Below the pieces are notes generated by a model. That model saw only the letters and a list, made by a program, of their open reading frames with translations, searched no databases and was not told where the DNA came from. From Hadesarchaea archaeon (GTDB lineage Archaea > Hadarchaeota > Hadarchaeia > Hadarchaeales > Hadarchaeaceae): a DNA stretch of 6,983 bases. The position numbers and the translations under genes are program-made. Below are positions 4,473 to 6,983 of the stretch, in pieces (position 1 is the stretch's first letter; the number at the start of each line of letters is the position of its first letter). The stretch covers positions 1 through 6,983 of the forward strand of contig JAOUPD010000060.1 of the NCBI GenBank assembly GCA_029880065.1. Direction: 5' to 3'.

Positions 4473-4982
4473 TTATCTCATGAGCTCTTCGATTCGTTCA
4501 CGGATATTGTCCATATCGTCCTCAAAACCGAAGTAACCCGCGAATCTTTGCGAGGTTCGAAGCACTCGTGTCCGCTCGAAACGTCTGGACTCGATGAACC
4601 CCAGCGCGGTAAGCTGTTTGATGTGATCGTAGACTCGGCTGCCCCGTACGTCGGCGAGTCTTGCTTGGTAGACGGGCTGCTTGTAGGCAATCATGGCGAG
4701 CGTCTTCAAAGCCCCCCGCGAGAGCTTTGCTTTGGACATCACCCCCTCCAGCTTCGGCATGTACTCCTCACGGAGGCGGAGCGAAAAGGTCCCCTTTGAG
4801 GTTTCGGTGAGCATCAGGGGACCGCCCCTCTTCCCGTAGTCGGCTGTGAACTCATCCATGAGCTTGCGCGCGTAGGTCTCAGACGAGGTCTCTAAGATTT
4901 CACGCAGTTCGCCTAGAGTCAACGGACGATCAGCTGCATAGAGGGCGGCTTCGATAATCGAGCAATCTTCCTTAACTCCCAT
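4473..4982 (-). CDS. scpB: Chromosome segregation and condensation protein ScpB
   Basis: A 169-residue ScpB, the winged-helix (kite) subunit that dimerises and binds the ScpA linker in the SMC-ScpAB condensin complex. The first winged-helix covers about 8-80 (SIIEAALYAADRPLTLGELREIL), the second about 87-155; it opens with the family hallmark LSRGALKTLAMIAYKQP at 87-103, followed by GSRVYDHIKQLTALGFIESRR and FAGYFGF. The start is ATG 4982: the previous gene ends TAG, one base intervenes, and GGAGGGG lies just upstream. An in-frame ATG at 5021 would add 13 residues inside scpA and lacks homology to the family N-terminus. The one-base spacing implies translational coupling with scpA. Confidence 0.92.
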   Translation of the reverse strand: MGVKEDCSIIEAALYAADRPLTLGELREILETSSETYARKLMDEFTADYGKRGGPLMLTETSKGTFSLRLREEYMPKLEGVMSKAKLSRGALKTLAMIAYKQPVYQARLADVRGSRVYDHIKQLTALGFIESRRFERTRVLRTSQRFAGYFGFEDDMDNIRERIEELMR

Positions 4983-4983
4983 G

Positions 4984-5637
4984 CTACCCCTCCCCCGCCA
5001 GCAAGGAGGCAAATATTTCACCGAATGGTTCGGGCTGCCGCAACACTACCTTGCCTTGAATTTCGAGGAACAATAGGAGGAGGAGTGTCCTAGCCACCGC
5101 GAGCCTAGTTCGTTCGAGGACGAGCGCCGAGAGCGAGATTTCTTGCCCTGAAGCGGTGCGGCTTTTCACCCGTTGGTACAGTTCCTCAAGGTACCGCTCG
5201 ATGTTTATGTGATATTCGCTGAGCGTCTGCATGATTTTCTCTAACTTCCTCCTCTGGAAGACTTTCCGCGTTGGGGTATCCTTGAGCGCCTCTTGTAGCG
5301 CGCCCATGAGATCGAGAAGTGTAATTTTGCGGGGTGAGCGCTGTATAATCGTTATTTGTCCGAGTTCAGGCAAATCGAGATCGAACATCTCCTTAAGCTC
5401 CTCCTCTGCTTCCGGATTTTTATGTCCGTTGAACACGAAATCTGATTTCATCCGCAAAAGCACCGAGGCCGAAAGCAGCGTCCGTCCTGAAACACGAAGG
5501 TCGAACTCCCGCATCTCCCGCACGCGTTGCATGTAGACACCTGCGATCTTCTCGATATCGACATCCCACGGGTCGAGCTTGTGCTCCTGTACCAGCCCGA
5601 GCAGAATCTGGAAAGGTTGATCAGCGATAGTCGTCAT
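4984..5637 (-). CDS. scpA: Segregation and condensation protein ScpA
   Basis: A 217-residue ScpA, the kleisin that bridges the two SMC heads and holds ScpB. The N-terminal domain, which contacts the SMC neck, has the diagnostic run PFQILLGLVQEHKLDPWDVDIEKIAGVY at about 8-35, followed by LSASVLLRMKSDFVF. A variable acidic linker (PEAEEELKEMFDLDLPEL) leads to a basic middle region and a C-terminal winged-helix (LARTLLLLLFLEIQGKV...QPEPFGEI) expected to bind the SMC head. The bacterial FEGPLDLLL opening is replaced by the looser archaeal form. AGGTGA (5647-5642) overlaps the smc stop and lies 4 nt from ATG 5637, so smc, scpA and scpB are probably translated from one message. Confidence 0.92.
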   Translation of the reverse strand: MTTIADQPFQILLGLVQEHKLDPWDVDIEKIAGVYMQRVREMREFDLRVSGRTLLSASVLLRMKSDFVFNGHKNPEAEEELKEMFDLDLPELGQITIIQRSPRKITLLDLMGALQEALKDTPTRKVFQRRKLEKIMQTLSEYHINIERYLEELYQRVKSRTASGQEISLSALVLERTRLAVARTLLLLLFLEIQGKVVLRQPEPFGEIFASLLAGEG

Positions 5638-5646
5638 GTCTTCACC

Positions 5647-6983
5647 TCATGCCGCCAACCCCGCTAGCTCCACTGAGAACAAGCGAGACACCCCGCTCTT
5701 GCCCATCGTGACACCGAACAAACGATCGGCCACAGACATCATCGAATCGTGCAGTGTGACGAGGATGACTTGCGACTCGCGCGAGGATCGGCTGATGAGC
5801 TCCGCGACCCGACGGAGGTTCTGGTCGTCGAGGTGGGCGTCGATTTCATCGAGCACATAGAGAGTGGTGGGTCGGAAGCGCTGGAGGGAGAAGATAAAAG
5901 CGAGCGCGGTTAGTGCTTTTTCCCCACCTGAAAGTGCCCCCACCCGAGCAATCTCCTTGCCAGCTGGTTTGGCCTCGATCTCGAGTCCTCCCTCGAATGG
6001 AATCTCCTCGTTCTCCAAAATCAGCCTCGCCACGCCTCCCGGCGATAGCTCGCTGAAAATCTTGCTGAAGTATTGTGAGAGCTCGTTGAAAGTCTGCATG
6101 AACACTTCTTTTTTCTTTTCATCTATTTCTCGCATGAAATCGAGGATCGCCTGCTTCTCCGCGACCAGCTTGTCATGCTTCAATTTTTCGGAGTTGTAAC
6201 GGCGCTCGGCATTTCTGAAATCTTGGATAGCCCGGAAGTTCACAGGACCGAGTGCTTCAAGCTCCGCCTCTAGAGCTCCGACTCTTCGTTCGAGCTTGGC
6301 CGGATCGACATCGCTAGTAATTTCAACCTCTATCTTGACTTGCTTTAGCTTTCCTTCGATGTTTTCGAGTTGGGGTCGCAGCGAGGCCTCCTCGACCCTG
6401 CATGCCTGCAGTTCGTTACTGAGTTGCTCTATTGGATCCTCTATGTGGCCTGCTTTCCCCTTGAGGCTCCCGACTTTGGACCGAAGTTTTTCCCTTTCCT
6501 TGCGGAGGGTCCCGACCGAGGACCGCTCCTTCTCTTCCAGCACGGTGACTCTATCGAGCTCAATCTGGGCTTCCTGGACTTGTTGCTGTAGCTGTTTCAG
6601 CCTATTATCCAGCTGGGAACGCACAGCTTCCAAGCTTATTAGGCGGCGGTGAAGTTGTGGCCTCGTATCAGGCTCGTTTAGTTTCTCAAACGATGGTGTA
6701 CCCTTGAGAAGCTCTGAAGCCTGCTCGAAATGTTTGGAAAAGTCGTCTAAGATAACACGTAAATCATCCAGAACCCCACGGAGCTCTTGAAGCACTTTTT
6801 CGGTTTCAGCGCGTGATCTGCTAGAATCAAAGGTTTGAGCCAGCGCGTTAAACCTCTCGTAAAGATTTTCGAACTTCGAGGAAAGCAAGGGTATTTTTTC
6901 AGGCGAAACATCTTGTTCGCTTTGGGAAGCGATTTCTTTGATGTGGGCGCTAAGATCAGCGATTTCACTCTCTATTCTCGCGT
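5647..6983 (-). CDS. smc: SMC chromosome segregation ATPase, C-terminal 444 residues (5' end beyond window)
   Basis: The C-terminal part of an SMC protein, open through the right edge. SMC dimers with ScpAB organise and segregate chromosomes by ATP-driven DNA loop handling. Visible residues 1-255 or so are Glu/Lys/Leu/Gln-rich coiled coil, interrupted by proline-bearing breaks near 25-30 and 93-109. The junction motif LGPVNFRAI precedes the C-terminal head. The head has the ABC signature LSGGEKALTALAFIF (350-364), Walker B LYVLDEIDAHLDD (374-386) and the switch segment LVTLHDSMMSVADRLFGVTM with H411. The hinge and N-terminal Walker A head lie outside the window. A TTG at 6888 is not the start: the frame continues unbroken to 6981 with coiled-coil-like sequence. 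The stop sits 9 nt before scpA. Confidence 0.95.
   Translation of the reverse strand, partial: ARIESEIADLSAHIKEIASQSEQDVSPEKIPLLSSKFENLYERFNALAQTFDSSRSRAETEKVLQELRGVLDDLRVILDDFSKHFEQASELLKGTPSFEKLNEPDTRPQLHRRLISLEAVRSQLDNRLKQLQQQVQEAQIELDRVTVLEEKERSSVGTLRKEREKLRSKVGSLKGKAGHIEDPIEQLSNELQACRVEEASLRPQLENIEGKLKQVKIEVEITSDVDPAKLERRVGALEAELEALGPVNFRAIQDFRNAERRYNSEKLKHDKLVAEKQAILDFMREIDEKKKEVFMQTFNELSQYFSKIFSELSPGGVARLILENEEIPFEGGLEIEAKPAGKEIARVGALSGGEKALTALAFIFSLQRFRPTTLYVLDEIDAHLDDQNLRRVAELISRSSRESQVILVTLHDSMMSVADRLFGVTMGKSGVSRLFSVELAGLAA

Noticed and set aside
4164..4799. 211-codon plus-strand open frame opposite S8e and scpB
   Set aside because: It lies wholly antisense across two well-identified genes and the spacer between them, has no domain-like pattern, and reflects the base composition of the coding strand.
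6296..6652. Plus-strand open frame opposite smc, very rich in serine and cysteine
   Set aside because: It is the antisense of Glu/Arg/Leu-rich coiled-coil codons, which produces Ser-rich shadows.
6886..6888. TTG as a start codon for a shorter SMC-like protein
   Set aside because: The reading frame continues upstream to the window edge with coiled-coil-like residues, so this is an internal leucine codon of smc.

Overview
This window is archaeal chromosome. It carries transcription factor B (TFB), the H/ACA RNP protein Gar1, ribosomal protein S8e, a DUF211 protein and a thioferritin-like Dps-like (DPSL) protein. Several genes are preceded by BRE/TATA-type promoter elements with purine-rich Shine-Dalgarno (SD) sites close to the start codons. 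GC content is moderate and the genes are tightly packed. The set suits an uncultured, probably anaerobic and possibly thermophilic lineage of euryarchaeal, Hadarchaeota or Bathyarchaeia type, but the sequence alone does not settle the phylum.

Layout, left to right. (1) The left edge holds the first 30 codons of a minus-strand DUF123 (GIY-YIG-like) gene, divergent from a plus-strand DPSL ferritin gene (280-831). (2) A 155-bp convergent gap follows, with a long imperfect stem-loop (839-898) ending in an ACA triplet. (3) On the minus strand, gar1 and tfb form an overlapping pair behind a good BRE/TATA promoter; the plus-strand DUF211 gene diverges from the same 134-bp spacer. (4) A minus-strand conserved gene of unknown function (2600-3400) converges on the DUF211 gene so closely that both stop codons lie in one CTAG. 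(5) The spacer between this gene and a plus-strand DUF488 gene is rich in dyads and in copies of TGTCAC, and looks like a regulatory region. (6) The DUF488 gene overlaps the 3' end of the S8e gene. (7) A minus-strand smc-scpA-scpB cluster fills the rest; smc runs off the right edge.

How the genes fit together. SMC, ScpA and ScpB form the condensin-like chromosome organisation complex and are encoded in near-contiguous order, so they are probably co-transcribed. S8e has its own TATA-like element inside the 3' end of scpB. Gar1 (rRNA pseudouridylation) and TFB (transcription initiation) are translationally overlapped. The DPSL protein is a likely oxidative-stress and iron-detoxification protein on its own promoter.

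Most of the content is housekeeping. I found no clear new multi-gene defence or metabolic system. The items most worth a second look are the TGTCAC/dyad cluster at 3400-3555, the uncharacterised 266-residue protein beside it, and the possible structured RNA at 839-904.
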